A stretch of 64,000 nucleotides of DNA from Moniliophthora roreri. Lineage: Eukaryota; Basidiomycota; Agaricomycetes; Agaricales; Marasmiaceae. The notes below the pieces were generated by a model, which worked only from the letters and a program-made list of their open reading frames with translations, had not been told where the DNA came from and made no database searches. This document shows positions 23,049 through 34,702 of this stretch, piece by piece (position 1 is the first letter of the stretch; each line of letters opens with the position of its first letter). Location of the stretch: positions 868,001-932,000 of the forward strand of contig LATX02000046.1 of the NCBI GenBank assembly GCA_001466705.2, read 5' to 3'. A program made the position numbers and the translations under genes.

Positions 23049-26000
23049 TCAGAGCCTGTTCTTGACTATATAGTCCAGATAGGTATCCATCGCGTGTTCG
23101 AGTTCCCCTTTTGTCTTCCATTCATTATGGGAAGAATCAAAGCCTTTCCATGACATGAGGAAGCATGTAGGTTTCTGCAGCGGCTTGTGACCTATGATTG
23201 CTTCGATTTCAAATTCTTCGTGCCCTTCTACTATGTCCGGGGGTGGTTCTATGAAGTTCAGTCCATGTGCTTTGGTTTCTTTGTACGGCCTTAACAGCCT
23301 GGCATGGAATACGGGGTGGATCCTCCATTGTTTTGGTAGCTTCAGCTTGTACATCACTGGTCCCATGACTTGCTTGATCAGGAATGGTCCTTCCCTCTTT
23401 GGAGATAATTTCCGGTTTGGGTATCCGAAGTCTAGATTTTTCCCTTCCAGCCATACCTTCTGACCTTTTTCGAACTTGTCTAATCCCTTCTTTTCCCTCT
23501 CAATCACCTTTCTTCTCGCTATGTCCATCATTGCGGCTACTTCTCCTCGCAATCTCCGAAGTCTGTTCAGTCATTCTTCCACTGATGGAACAGAGGTTTT
23601 CTCAAAAGCTGTCGGTAGGGGTCTGGGATGATATCCCATGATCATAAAGAATGGAGAGTTCTGAGTTACTGAATGGGTTCTGTTGTTATGCGCGAATTCT
23701 GCCATATGGAGGTAGGAGCTCCATTCGGTTTGTTCTTTGGAGCAGAATATTCTCAGATAGATTTCCATTTCCTGGTTGACCCTTTCAGATTCTCCATCAC
23801 TTTGAGGATGATAGGCTGTACTCATCGAATGTTTTATTCCCAATAGTCTTGCAGTTTCTTGAAAAACCATGGCTGCAAATCTTGGGTCTCGATCAGATAT
23901 TATTTTGTCTGGTAATCCATATCGCTTGTAGACATTCTGCAGTAACAATTCTGCCGCTTAGGTTGCGTCCAGTTTCTTGGTACATGGAATGAAAATAGCC
24001 CTCTTCAAAGATGAATGGTCTACCACGACCATTATAGTATCGAAGCCATCGGAGATGGGAAGATCCGTTACCAAATCCATGGTAATGATCTGGAAAGGTG
24101 TCGCATTTGGGGTCCCTTCTATTGGCTGGATTCCAACCTTCGTAGGGTGTGTGTTGATCTTCATTTGTTGACATACCGCACACCCATCTACGAAGCTTTT
24201 GATGAATTTTACCATTCCTGGCCACCAATAGTCTCGTTGTACTAAGTCCACTGTTCCGAATTGTCCAGAGTGTCTGAAGGGTTGTCCCTCGTGGATAGTC
24301 TGTACAATCTCCCGTCATAGAACTACATCGTCTGGCATGTAGACCCTCCCTTTGTACCATATTAGGCTGTCATTGATTTCCCAATCGGATAGTGCAGATT
24401 TAATGGGGGGTAGTCCTGTGGTTAGCACTTCTAGATTGGTCTTGTGAAAGGCATTGGTTCCCAATCTCTCCTTTAACTTAGCTTGTAGGTCTACATCGAT
24501 CACGTTGATAAAGAGCTTCTCAGGTAGTAATACTATATTCTCATTGTCGTTATCTGCCTCGAGGACATGATCTTCTCGTCATGAAAGAGCATCCGACTGA
24601 ATCATATCCTTCCCAGGAACATGGACAAGTCATAGATCAAATAATGACAGGATGAGGCTCCATCTTGCTTGTCTATGATTTAACTTTTGCACTGTCCGGA
24701 AGTAAGTTAGGTTCTTGTGATCACAAAGAACTGTCACCGGGTATGGCCCTTCCATCAGATAATGTCTCCACATTTCTAATGCCCGTATTATCGCAAAGAG
24801 TTCTCGATCGTAGATTTTGTAGTTCCTTTCTGTGCTATCGAACGCATGTGAGATATACCCGCATGGGTGAAGTTTGCTGTCTTCTCCTAATTGTCTGAGG
24901 ACTCCTCCAGAGGCCCATTTCGATGCGTCTGCTTCTATTATGAAGGGCTTCCCAGAGTCTGGCATCCATAGAACTGGCTGTTGTTGGAATTTCTTCTTCA
25001 GGGTCTGAAAGGCCGCTTCACAGGCTTCTGTCCATTTGAAAGCTACCCTCTTTTTCATCAGATCATAAAGGGGTTTCGCAATCGCTGAGTAGTTGCCAAT
25101 GAACTTGTGGTAGAAATTCATGAAGCCTGTGAAACTGCGAACGCCTGTGACTGTCGTCGGTGCTGGCCAGTCGCTGATCCTGGATAAATTGACAGAGTCC
25201 ATGGATATGCTGCCGGGTCGAATAATAAGTCCTAGAAAATCTATTTCGTGAATGTTGAATCTGCATTTATGCAGCTTGAGATACAGATCTTGTTCTTTCA
25301 ATCTTTGCAGAAGTCTAAGAGTCCATTCTCTATGTTCCTTCTCCAATTCCAAGTAGATTAGGATGTCATCCATGTAAACCAGGCACCATCCTTCCATCAT
25401 AAAGTCGTGCAGGACATCGTCCATGAACGCTTGAAAGGTCGCAGGTGAGTTCATTAATCTGAAAAACATAACTGTTGGCTCAAACAGTCCTCGATTGGTC
25501 TTGAAAGTGGCTTTCCACTGATCTCCATCCTTGATACGAACATTGTTGTACCTGTTTCGTAAGTCCAGCTTTGAAAAGATAGTGGTGTTCTGCAGTTTAT
25601 CAATGAGATCCGAAACCAAGGGTAAGGGATAAGCATTTTTAATGGTACTGTGATTTAACCTTCGATAATTCTGAGTTGGTCGCAACTTCCCTTTCTCCTT
25701 TTTGCCCACAAAGAAGAAGGGAGAAGCCATTGGGGATTTTGATTTCCTAATGTATCCTTTTTGGAGGTTTTCCTTCAGGAAGTTGTCCAGTTCCGTTTGT
25801 TCTAATGCCGTGAGCGAATAGATTTTACAATCATGCGGTGTGAATTCTGGTTTTAGCTCTATTGCATGGTTATATGATCTGGAGACTGGGAACTGTTCCG
25901 CCGCTCTATCTTCGAATTGGGCACGGTATCCTGAAAGGTACATAGGAATTGTATCTTGGTTGTCCTCAGTCTGTGTTTTAGCGCTATGTTCCAATCGTTG

Positions 26001-26723
26001 TGAAGTAGACAGCTTAGCTCTGATGTCTATCCTATGGATGAGTTCTTCTGGCGATTCAAAGTCCAGAATTCCTTGTACTCAAGGTATCTTCATGTAGCGT
26101 TTTGCCAGGAATGTGGTTTGTCCTGAGACCCAATCTATGTCCAGGTTGTACTTTCATAACCAAGGCAGTCCCAGAATTACTTCTTCCTTTCCTAATCTGG
26201 AGATTAGAAAGGTGTCGGTCATTTACATGGTTCCTATGATGTATTTTGCCGTTACCGATTGCATAATCCATGCCGTTTTGTTGGGAGTTCTGTCAACGTT
26301 AAAAACTTTGATTTTGTGCTGTAATTTGGTTCGTTCTAGTCCTAGTTTTGTGGCCTTTTCCGGGCTCATGAACAACCCTCCTGCTCTGGAGTCTAAGAGC
26401 ACGTTTGTTCCAACTTTTCCTATCTCGTTGTTGTAAGACAAAGGTATATGCATAGAATTTCGGCTTTGCTTAGCTAGTACAACGTTCGAGATAGTAATTG
26501 AGGGTGGCAGGGAGAGCGTCGGCCTCTTCCGCCATTTTAAAAACCCTCTGCTTCCATAATGTCCAAGAGCTCTGTCTGCTGCTGCGTTTCTTGTTCCCTT
26601 ACAATGGCCTGTATCTTCACATATGCTTCTCTGGCACTTAACTTTTTCTTTTCCTCTTTCTTTTCTCCCTGTTTTGTTGGGCAGTCTCTGGCCATGTGCC
26701 CTTGTTTCACGCATCTGAAGCAT
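23049..26723 (-). pseudogene. pol: pol: protease, RT, RNase H, integrase, chromodomain
   Basis: Order on the minus strand: protease-like VLLDSRAGG (about 26400), where the catalytic D-S/T-G has become D-S-R, consistent with a CpG change; RT with LVYMDDILIY intact (about 25350); RNase H IIEADASKWASGG (about 24920); integrase zinc region DGCAVCQ (about 24180) and D, D, E segments (MDLVTDLP, ISDRDPRF, SERVNQEMEIYL); then a chromodomain (IEAIIGHKPLQKP, LMSWKGFDSSHNEW) ending at 23049. Stops interrupt it near 26223, 26150, 26080, 24630, 24580, 24315, 23958 and 23571. Most are TGA at positions where Arg (CGA) fits the family, for example in WL-stop-KYNLDIDW. The frame enters from gag by a probable -1 shift near 26543. 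Confidence 0.9.
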
Positions 26724-27805
26724 CGTCTGTCGGCCATGTATTTCTTTTGTTCTTCTTCGTTCAATTGTGTTCCTACGCAGTTGATCGAGACCTTTTTCTT
26801 GTCGTCTGCGATCTGGAATCGTTTCGGCTTTTGTACTGCTTCATAATATTTGTATTGTTCATCAAATCTGATGGCTGCTTCATACCATCCCTCCAGAGTT
26901 GTTGGTCTTCTCTGCAGCTGATTAAGAATCTTCACGGCTAACGAATTCAGCAGGCCTTTTCGGAAGATGTGGATGAGGGCCTGATCATTGTATCCCGATT
27001 CATCGGCCATGACTCAGAATTCGTTGACATAATTGTCTGCTCTGTCGGTCATTTTAGAGTCTTCGATCCGAATCTGTGCTTCAGCCTGGATATCGGCCAG
27101 TAAATAGTGTTTCTTAAACTCATCTTTGAGTTTCGTGAAAGTCAATTCTTCGTCCTTGCTGTCTCGATTGAAGATCTTCTCCGTCCAAATCCTTTTCCAA
27201 GATTGGGTGTCTCTTCCTCAGAGATAGGATAACATAAACAGACATTTCTTCTCGTCTGTGTCGTAATCAGTAGGGTGCATGTGGATATAGATTTCAACTT
27301 CCATAAGGAATCTTTTTGTATCCTTTCTATCTCCTTCAAAAGGGTCTGGTGCCGCTACTTTGGATCCCTTTTCTTTTTCCTTCCTCTTCTTCTCCATTTC
27401 GTCGAGGACCGCGGTCGAGATCTCTATTATCATCTGGGTCTGAGTCTTCTCTTCCTTCGGTCCTCATTTCGGAGTTGAGCTGCCACCTTCGGACATTGTC
27501 TCTTCTTTGTAAGTGCTGAAGAATAATGAGGTGATTGAGTTGTCTGGTAAGTTCTCTGTCTTCTCTTCTGATTCGTCATAGCTCATGTTCATATACAAGT
27601 CTTCTTCAGTGGATTCTGGGATCGAGCTGTTCTCAGTCTTTTTGATTACTTGTTCTTCGGTATCTGTCGTTTCTTCTTGCTCAAGCAAGCTGCTCAGTTG
27701 CCTGATTACGCTCTGACGGTGGTGGCGGGTTATAATTGTACGCGAAGTCAATGCAGGGTTGCCCAGGATGCCGATCCCTAGCTTGGCTAGCCATTCTGTT
27801 AACAA
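26537..27805 (-). pseudogene. gag: gag with CCHC zinc knuckle
   Basis: Reads from MLTEWLAKLGIG (27805), through the capsid-like region VAAPDPFEGDRKDTKRFL, IYIHMHPTDY and LLADIQAEAQIRIED, to ALIHIFRKGLLNSLAVKI and CFRCVKQGHMARDC, an intact C-x2-C-x4-H-x4-C knuckle (about 26690). Stops at 27464, 27218 and 27014 are all TGA where CGA gives a continuous frame. The frame ends at TAA 26537-26539, directly after GGGTTTT. Confidence 0.85.
26540..26546 (-). promoter_or_regulatory. Probable -1 ribosomal frameshift site, gag to pol
   Basis: On the minus strand the gag codons GAG GGT TTT are followed by TAA. G GGT TTT fits the X XXY YYZ heptamer. A one-base slip back continues as TTA AAA TGG CGG, which is exactly the frame of the protease ORF (LKWRKRP). 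Both frames are open across the junction. Confidence 0.65.
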
Positions 27806-27917
27806 GATGTCCTTATTGATCTGTTCTTCTTCCTTTGCCGTCAGCGGTGACTTTGAAGGAGGCGTGTTGAGTGATGCCTAAACCTTTGATAGGTCGGCAT
27901 AGATCAGCTTGACCTTA

Positions 27918-28298
27918 TGTTATGTCACTTGCACAGCAATGTCAACACTTAACAATACTGACTAGGTAAAGCCAAGTCAAGGTTCAAGTTCGAGTTTGCT
28001 CAGAGGCTTCTGAGGTTCTGAGATCTGTCTGTTTGTTGCTGAACACGGGTTATGATTAACCAGGTCAAGCTGAAGAGCTTAGACCCAGTTTTGCAGTCCT
28101 TAAATAAGTACATTGTAGCTACTTGTTTACATCTAATAGAATGTTAAAGAATCTAGTAGAATGTTTAAGTAATGCTACTTCAGAGCCATCAGAGTCAAAC
28201 AGAAAGGCATAGAAGAGAAAAGAATAACATGGTCATGTGATAGTACAAGGTCCAAAGTCCAATGTGAAGTAAGTACAGGAAAAAGAGTGTTTGTAACA
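27918..28298 (-). repeat. 5' LTR (right copy)
   Basis: 381 bp, TGTTATGTCAC to TTTGTAACA, the same length as the partner. It has lost CGs that the left copy keeps and retains two (TTCGAG, ACACGGG) that the left copy has lost. Confidence 0.95.
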
Positions 28299-28696
28299 CA
28301 ATATATGATTCTTTTGCCTGTTCATTTGGATTGGATTGAAGCAAGGCTGCATCTAGGATTGGTAACATATTGTAGAACATATATAACACAATATACCATC
28401 TAGAACATGATATAATACCTGTAACACAATATAAGGTATGTAACCTGATATAATGCCTGTAACCCAATATAATGCCTGTAATATGATATATTGCCTGTAA
28501 CACAATATGATGCTCATAACACAATATAACACCTACAACTCATTGCAACCCTTGCAACATACTGCCTTGTGTTTCAGGCCTTACAACACCACATAGCCTC
28601 ATTATAAGGGGTGTAATAATTACATTACATTATGTTAGGTATGTATCTTGTTACTTACCATCCTATCATCATTATAACCTCTTGTCAGTTTTTGTG

Positions 28697-31600
28697 ATGT
28701 TGATGTCAGCTGCCTTTCATTATCATTTCCAGTGACTTTGGCATCTCCACAAGCAATGTCAGAGATAAAGTGTTCTGTGCTCCTGTTCATTGATTTATAG
28801 TATCAATTTGCTCCTCTTATCATTCATAGCACTTACCAATTGCATGCCATATGAAATTTCAGCAGTATGTACCAGGCTAGCAACCATAGCCATATATATA
28901 ACAGTTGACAGGTCCCTTCCTGTATCTGTATCAGGTTATTGTCCTTAAGATATATGCCATGGGTACAGAACAGCTAACCCCATAAGAACCTGTACTGTAG
29001 ACAGCTGTATACAGGCATAATACAGATATTGTTTGCAAGTTGAGAGCTCTTAGCTTGTTGCTGAAGGCACTTGAAATATTGCAGACCTTGAAGTGATCAG
29101 TTATAGTTGGACTGACCCTCAAGCAACTCTAGTACCATGGGAGGAGAATGCCAGCTGTGGAAGTAGTCAAGAAATAATTAGTCTCAAGAATCAGACTGAT
29201 AATACACACTAATGATCACAAGTGATGTGGGAAATGATACATGAATGACAACACATTGATAAGATCCCAACTCTTCCTTGTCAGTAGGGAAATATCCAGT
29301 CTTTTTAGACCAAGGCACAAAAATATGTGCTGATTTCCAAAGATTAAACTTCTTCTAAGTAAGAACAAAGGTACCTCTTGTACCTGAATATAGCCCTCTT
29401 AGCTATGTTCTGCAATGATTCTCAAGAGGACAAATCTTCTAGACACTGCTAGCCTGAAACTCTCTCTGATTCACGTTGAAACACCAGACTATACTGATGT
29501 ATGTCAGCTACCCTCTTAGTAGACTGATACAATGCTTTTCTTATCAGAAAACATGCCTCTTGCATTAAAAACTAAGCTCTTCCTAGCTTTTATTTAGATC
29601 TCTGGTTTGGGATACAATCTCAGGTCTCAACTAGCCTGCACCTCTTGCACAACTAAATAAGCTAGGGCCTAAAGTGGTTGAAAAATACTGATTGCCAGTA
29701 GCTCTTCTACCTGAACAACAACATCATACACTCTGGTAATCAGTGGGCAGTATCTCTTCTGCCTTCCACCTACAAAACACATCCTCTTATATACCCTACA
29801 ACATAAATAATCTAATATATCTGTCACACATACAAATAAAACTGAGTTGGGTGCTAAATATTATATAAACTAAGCTGTGTTTGGTAATTTCTCTGTCACA
29901 GTGTCCAATTGTAGTCAGGCTTTGTAGCCATAAAATCTTTTATTATTTTTCTATAACGATTGTGCCATCTTCTGACACTAACCATTTGCAATTTTCTCTA
30001 TCAAACAGCTCTCCTTCTGACTCTATTTGAAAATATTATACTTCCATGCTGCTCTGCTAATACACCAATTTTATAAACCTTTCAAATTCTACACATGTGA
30101 GTGTTGTTTGGACATATTTAAACAGTTGAAATGAGAAGAAACATAGAAATAGAAGGACTGATATAAGCCTGAGTAGTCAGTCAAAACCTATATATGCTCG
30201 ATGGCACGAAGTTATAAGTTAATTGTACTTATGGTACACCCCACATGGGTACCAAGTCGCTTATAGACTCTCAAAACTGTGCCTTGAGCCTTCCAAAACC
30301 TGTAGAGACCTCTATATGGTGTGTTCAAGAGAGACACATTGGTAGTTGAACATGTATATGGTATATCAAGGGGATATTTACTTTTAAACAACCTTTATTT
30401 ACTCTCAGAGAGCTCCTTCAAGCTCAGGATGATACCTATGATATACCAAGAGAAAAGACACAACAATATCCAAATAAGATATATGATGGAGTATTAGCTC
30501 CAGTATATAATCATTCTGCATTCCAAGATGGTGATGCAATGATCCTCCAAAGATAGGAGAAAGCAATAAGAGGGAAATCAGATAGGATCAATAGACGAGA
30601 AAAGACACATGAGAGATAAGCATGAGTCAGTCAGATAGAATGGATGGAACAAGGAAATACTTGATGACTCCTGTGGAAGTTGAGAGTATTTCTGACTATT
30701 GAAAAACAGTAATTTGTCTAAGATAAGACTAGTGGAAAACTATCCAAAAGATAACCTCCAAAAGTTGTTGTGCAAGTGTGGATCAGCATGATCAGTGTTG
30801 CTGCACTTAGAATGCCAACAAAACTCCTAGCTAGGTTGATTCTCTCTTATTGAAGCAATCTACTTCAAGGTGTTCACCTCTAGAGGAGCATATATGGTTT
30901 TAAAAGGGTTTATATCACAAACACACACAAAACACAAAGAACACAGTGCACAAAGCACAAACACAAGAGCTACAGTCCTGTACAAAGACTCAATAGCCAA
31001 TATAGTCTGACCCTATGGAGTTCAAGACTTCCTTAAGACAACTACAGCACACAGTGTACTGGAAAAGGTCCTAGACCAATTTCTACAAAGAGCTCAGTGC
31101 AGGCACACCTCTTGCTAAGACTCTAAGTGTGTCACAACCTGATACCCAACACAGGCCACACTCCAAGTGCCCAAGGCTCCTTCTTGGTGTAAAGTGTCTC
31201 TTAGAAAAGTGCTTATAATGCACTCAAGATGTTACTCTTATCTCTTACAATGCAAGTTCGCTATCAGATGTCTATCTCTCTGGAGTCACTTAGGACCAAT
31301 CTCCAGAGCCTGAAGTGAGGAAGCAAAACTGGAATGGCACACAAATTTATACACCAAACAAACTCTTCATGTATTCACAATCAGAGGGGGCAGAGTTACT
31401 TGAGTATGTATGAATATCTAGCTGTCCTTATATACTGTCCATGGAATATATCTACAGAAAATATAAATAATGTCTGATAATTCAGGAAATGATAAATGAG
31501 TGACTGAGATACTAAAAGAGGGAATATTCGGATGTTACAGAGTCTGGCCACTAGGGTATCCAACCATATCTGCACAGGTATCTATATTTCCAGGTGTTCT

Positions 31601-33137
31601 GGACTCTACAATTTGTATTTTCTCTTTTCTAAGTTGGGTATCTATAAGTGGATGGCTGTATCTGTAGGTAGTGGATGTTCTTTGGAAGTGATTTCCTTCT
31701 TTCCAAGATGACTTTGTACCTAGTTAGTTTATCTCGTATTGTTTAGCCACCAGCGAACTCTTTATTAAGAGATTGCCTGCTTTGACTTTAATCTGTATAT
31801 TGACTTCAGAGGAGGATCGTTCTGTGATTGTTCCTGTTCTAAGTCATCTTTCTGTTTTGATGTCTCCTCCAAGTACCTCTGTACTGTTTGACTGCATGCT
31901 GCACCTTGCAGATGTCATAGAAAGGTATACTCATGTGTGTTAGTGTCTAGAGGCCTGAAATTGAGGTCAGTATTAAAGACATACTTGTCCCTCTGTTCAA
32001 TACAACTGGCATATCCATCATGATACTACACTTTATTTTGAAAATCTATGTACCTTGACACAAAATGTATGTTGTAGTGAACTTTGGGAAAAGATGGAGT
32101 TACAGGTACAGGTGAAAAAGGATCAGTACATGCATGATGCTGTATACTAAAACAATGCTGTGCAGTGGACATTTCCAGGAGAGAGAGAGGCTGTGCAGAG
32201 TCAATGTGGAATGCACAAGTACAAGTTAACCCAGGTATTAACTCATGAAGAGCTCTAGTGAGATGTGAAGATTGCAACACTCCTCAACTGAGCACTGCAA
32301 GCTTGGACATGATATACAATTTGGCCTCTCAGTATACAAAGTGTAGCAGGCTGACAAACATCAGATAGATCTCCAATGGATCATGTATTCATGCTCATAA
32401 GAGGTTCAGGCTCCTGTGGATAAGCAACACAGAGACCTGGTTAAATGACCCAAGTGAGTTGATGAACACCTTCAAGATTTCAAATACAACACTGTAAGGA
32501 ATGTGGATTGGTAGCTTCCAATATCACTTTGGAGCTAGAGCTTTTGAAGAAGAAGGGCACAAGCATTTAGGCATCCTGGAGGACAGCAATAATAAATGGT
32601 ACTAAATATCAATGCAAATCTTTGTAACAGAGATCCAGGTGTCCTACCAATCAACACAATCTTGTGATGTTTACAACCAAACACATGCATGCCAGGCCAT
32701 AGATACCATTTCACCAGCTACATGATTTGTGATGCAAGTCTTTCCCCCCCAAGACCCTATAATGTAGACAAGCCATTTTGTTTTATTGGATAAGTTGGTG
32801 TCTGAACACATGCAGGTGATCCACATCTTAAAAAAATCCTATGTGGCCTGCTAGCAACACAAAGTTGAGACAAATTGCTGAAACAGAGATTGAGAGCATG
32901 TGTGGGAAAAACTTTGCAGGCAGCAAAAGAGCAACAAGCATGGTGAGCTGCCTGGTGGAATATGCCAAAGTGTGGGGTAGGTAGGGCCATACCAGCAGCA
33001 CCCACTATCTTTCTATCAACAGGCAGAGCAAGAAATGATGTGTTTTGCAGGCATATGAGATAATCAGAACCTAGGCCCTAACAGATATGGATTCTACATT
33101 CTAACTGTGGCAGGGCAGTGTGAAGGTAAGCAAAAGC
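28697..33137. other. Decayed CpG-less repeat sequence, no gene recognised
   Basis: Nearly devoid of CG, with short frames only and no transposase, RT or integrase motif that I could recover. It is probably old transposon sequence. A sub-piece at 29706-29845 recurs at 61931-62070. A CA-rich stretch lies at 30900-30965. Confidence 0.6.
29706..29845 (-). repeat. 140-bp dispersed repeat, copy 1
   Basis: The reverse complement matches 61931-62070 end to end, from TCAGTTTTATTTGTATGTG to GTTGTTCAGGTAGA. It includes a TATATAAGA box, which suggests the promoter part of an LTR or other element. Differences are scattered transitions. Confidence 0.75.
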
Positions 33138-33298
33138 AGGTGGGAATTCCTGGTCAAGTGCTTAGTAAACCAAGCAAATGAAAGCAGGGCAAGCCAGAGT
33201 GAATGGGAATTCCCGTAGTCTGCTTAGTAAACCAAGCAGAGCAGAACAGAGCAAGAGTATGTGGGAACTTTTTGTCAAAATGCTTAGTAAAACAAGGG
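33138..33298. repeat. Tandem repeat, three units of about 61 bp
   Basis: TGGGAATTCC/TGGGAACTTT followed by TGCTTAGTAAACCAAG recurs with CTTAG at 33161, 33223 and 33283. A partial fourth TGGGAACTTT lies near 33396. Confidence 0.7.
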
Positions 33299-33436
33299 AT
33301 TTTGAACCAAGACCCACTACTAAAGATAGCAGGAATTAGAAAGAGGGCCATTTGAGTGCTGGACTGGAGCAAGCTGGTGCGGCAATACCTGACAGGTGGG
33401 AACTTTCTGCAAAAAAGCTTATCAATCTACACCATT

Positions 33437-33592
33437 AGCAAAAACCATATAGTGCTATAATGAGTTCCCTGGAGTTTATAATCCACCTGCAGAGTATTAT
33501 AACCCTTATAACCAGTCATAACCCCCACCAATGAGGCCATAACCAGGTTATAACCCTCTGAAGCTAGGTTATAGCACTTTCCAGTTTTTGCT
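33437..33592. mobile_element. Short MITE with AGCAAAAAC ends
   Basis: 156 bp. AGCAAAAACCATATAGTGC at the left pairs with GCACTTTCCAGTTTTTGCT at the right, and the interior has repeated TTATAAC/CATAACC words. No transposase and no clear target duplication. The interior style resembles the 20043 and 61761 elements. Confidence 0.6.
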
Positions 33593-33662
33593 GATGACTA
33601 GGTAGCAGGAATAAATCCAAACTCATAACCTCAACTCACCAGGAAAGCCAACTGCTGAAATC

Positions 33663-34702
33663 CAGTGAGGTTTTACTAGATGCTATCAGACATTATCTGA
33701 TGATACCCAACCTTGTCTGATAACATCTAATAATGTCCAATAGTATCCTTTTTCAGATGTTATCAGACATTATCGGACATTATCAGATGTTTCACAAGTA
33801 GCAACCAACAGGCTCTATTAGGCATCAGATCCTGTCTGATTATTTCTGATAGTGTCTACTAATTAGCTATATTGCAAGGTACTAGAATACAACTTATTAC
33901 ATACCAATGCAAGCTCTCCAACCCAAATCTCCCAGACTCTACTGTACCTGTAAGAGTAACTGAAAACCCTTTGCCCTAGCCTTCTGCCCCAACCCCAAGC
34001 CCCCAGACCCTACTGTACCTGTAAGAGTGACTGAAAACCCTTTGCCCTAGCCCTCTGCCCCAACTCCAAGCCCTCTGCCCAACTCCAGCAGCCTTCTGCT
34101 CTGAAATGAGTGTCACTGTAACAATACAGCGAGCTGCAAGACATAGAACATTTAGTACAAGGATGATAATTTTTCAGAGTCAGCTTACAAGATATATGTT
34201 GAAAGTGGTTTGGTGCTGTTGTCTGAGTCTTCTCCAAGCCTAACATGTCAAAATATCTTTAGTTCTGCAGAAACGATAAGGAAACAGTACACATACCTCA
34301 CCTGTACCATATTTCACTTTCAGTCTACATCACTACACCTTGCATTGTATCTTGAGCCATTGAACTCCATCTTGAGGCAGTGAAAGAAGCTATACAGACA
34401 GGGAGAAAGAGTGGGTGGGAGCTGTTGAGAAGGGATGGTGGTGGTTAGAAAGAAAGAAGTAAGTGTGGGGAAATTTAGAGCACAGGGGAATTTGAGGCGA
34501 ATTGTGTACAGACCACAAGGCACAAGTTTTTCTAAGTTTGCCTCAAGCCATTTGGTTACACTTCAAGTTGGAGATCTGGAAAGAAGTCGTCAAGCTATGT
34601 TGTTTGGATGGATGTCAAAAAACACCAGGTGTGTGTCAGATTTTTATGGATTTGTCTAATAACATCTGATGCTGTCTGATAGTGTCCAGTAACATCTCAT
34701 TG
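33663..34702. mobile_element. 1.04-kb TIR element, MULE-like target duplication
   Basis: Left end CAGTGAGGTTTTACTAGATG and right end (complement) CAATGAGATGTTACTGGACA are about 30-bp imperfect inverted repeats, both running into CTATCAGACA words. GCTGAAATC flanks both sides (33654-33662 and 34705-34713). The unoccupied form of the site is present upstream of locus D (AACTGCTGAAATCTACC on the complement, near 4605-4625), so the insertion is certain. A 9-bp duplication suggests Mutator-like; the two extra Gs at the right leave this open. No transposase inside. Confidence 0.75.
33941..34085. repeat. 71-bp tandem duplication inside the 1.04-kb element
   Basis: ACTGTACCTGTAAGAGT, AACCCTTTGCCCTAGCC and CTGCCCCAAC recur with a 71-bp offset (33941 and 34012), with only a few differences. 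The second copy decays into CTCTGCCCAACTCCA. Confidence 0.7.

Larger units (their letters stand above)
21250..28298 (-). mobile_element. Full-length Ty3/gypsy chromovirus
   Basis: The element is 7049 bp, with two 381-bp LTRs and a perfect 5-bp target duplication CAATA (21245-21249 and 28299-28303). Coding strand is minus: gag with a CCHC knuckle, protease, RT, RNase H, integrase with a C-terminal chromodomain, then an extra ORF before the 3' LTR. A purine run (AAAAAGGGGGTAG on the minus strand, about 21631-21643) next to the left LTR is the probable polypurine tract; I could not assign a primer-binding site. Gene order and chromodomain place it among chromoviruses (Metaviridae). The reading frames carry many TGA stops, so this copy is not expected to be autonomous. 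Confidence 0.95.
20043..28696. mobile_element. TIR element with TTATAATG-type subterminal repeats, split by a chromovirus
   Basis: CACAAAAACTGACA at 20043-20056 is matched by its reverse complement TGTCAGTTTTTGTG at 28683-28696. Both ends continue inward into arrays of related short words (TTACAGGGCATTA, CATTATAATG, TGTAACACAATATAATG). Without the 7049-bp retroelement the element is about 1.6 kb and has no recognisable transposase; a His-rich frame at 20404-20700 is microsatellite translation. The flanks (CTTTCAT left, ATGTTGA right) give no clear target duplication. It is probably a non-autonomous DNA transposon. Confidence 0.55.
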
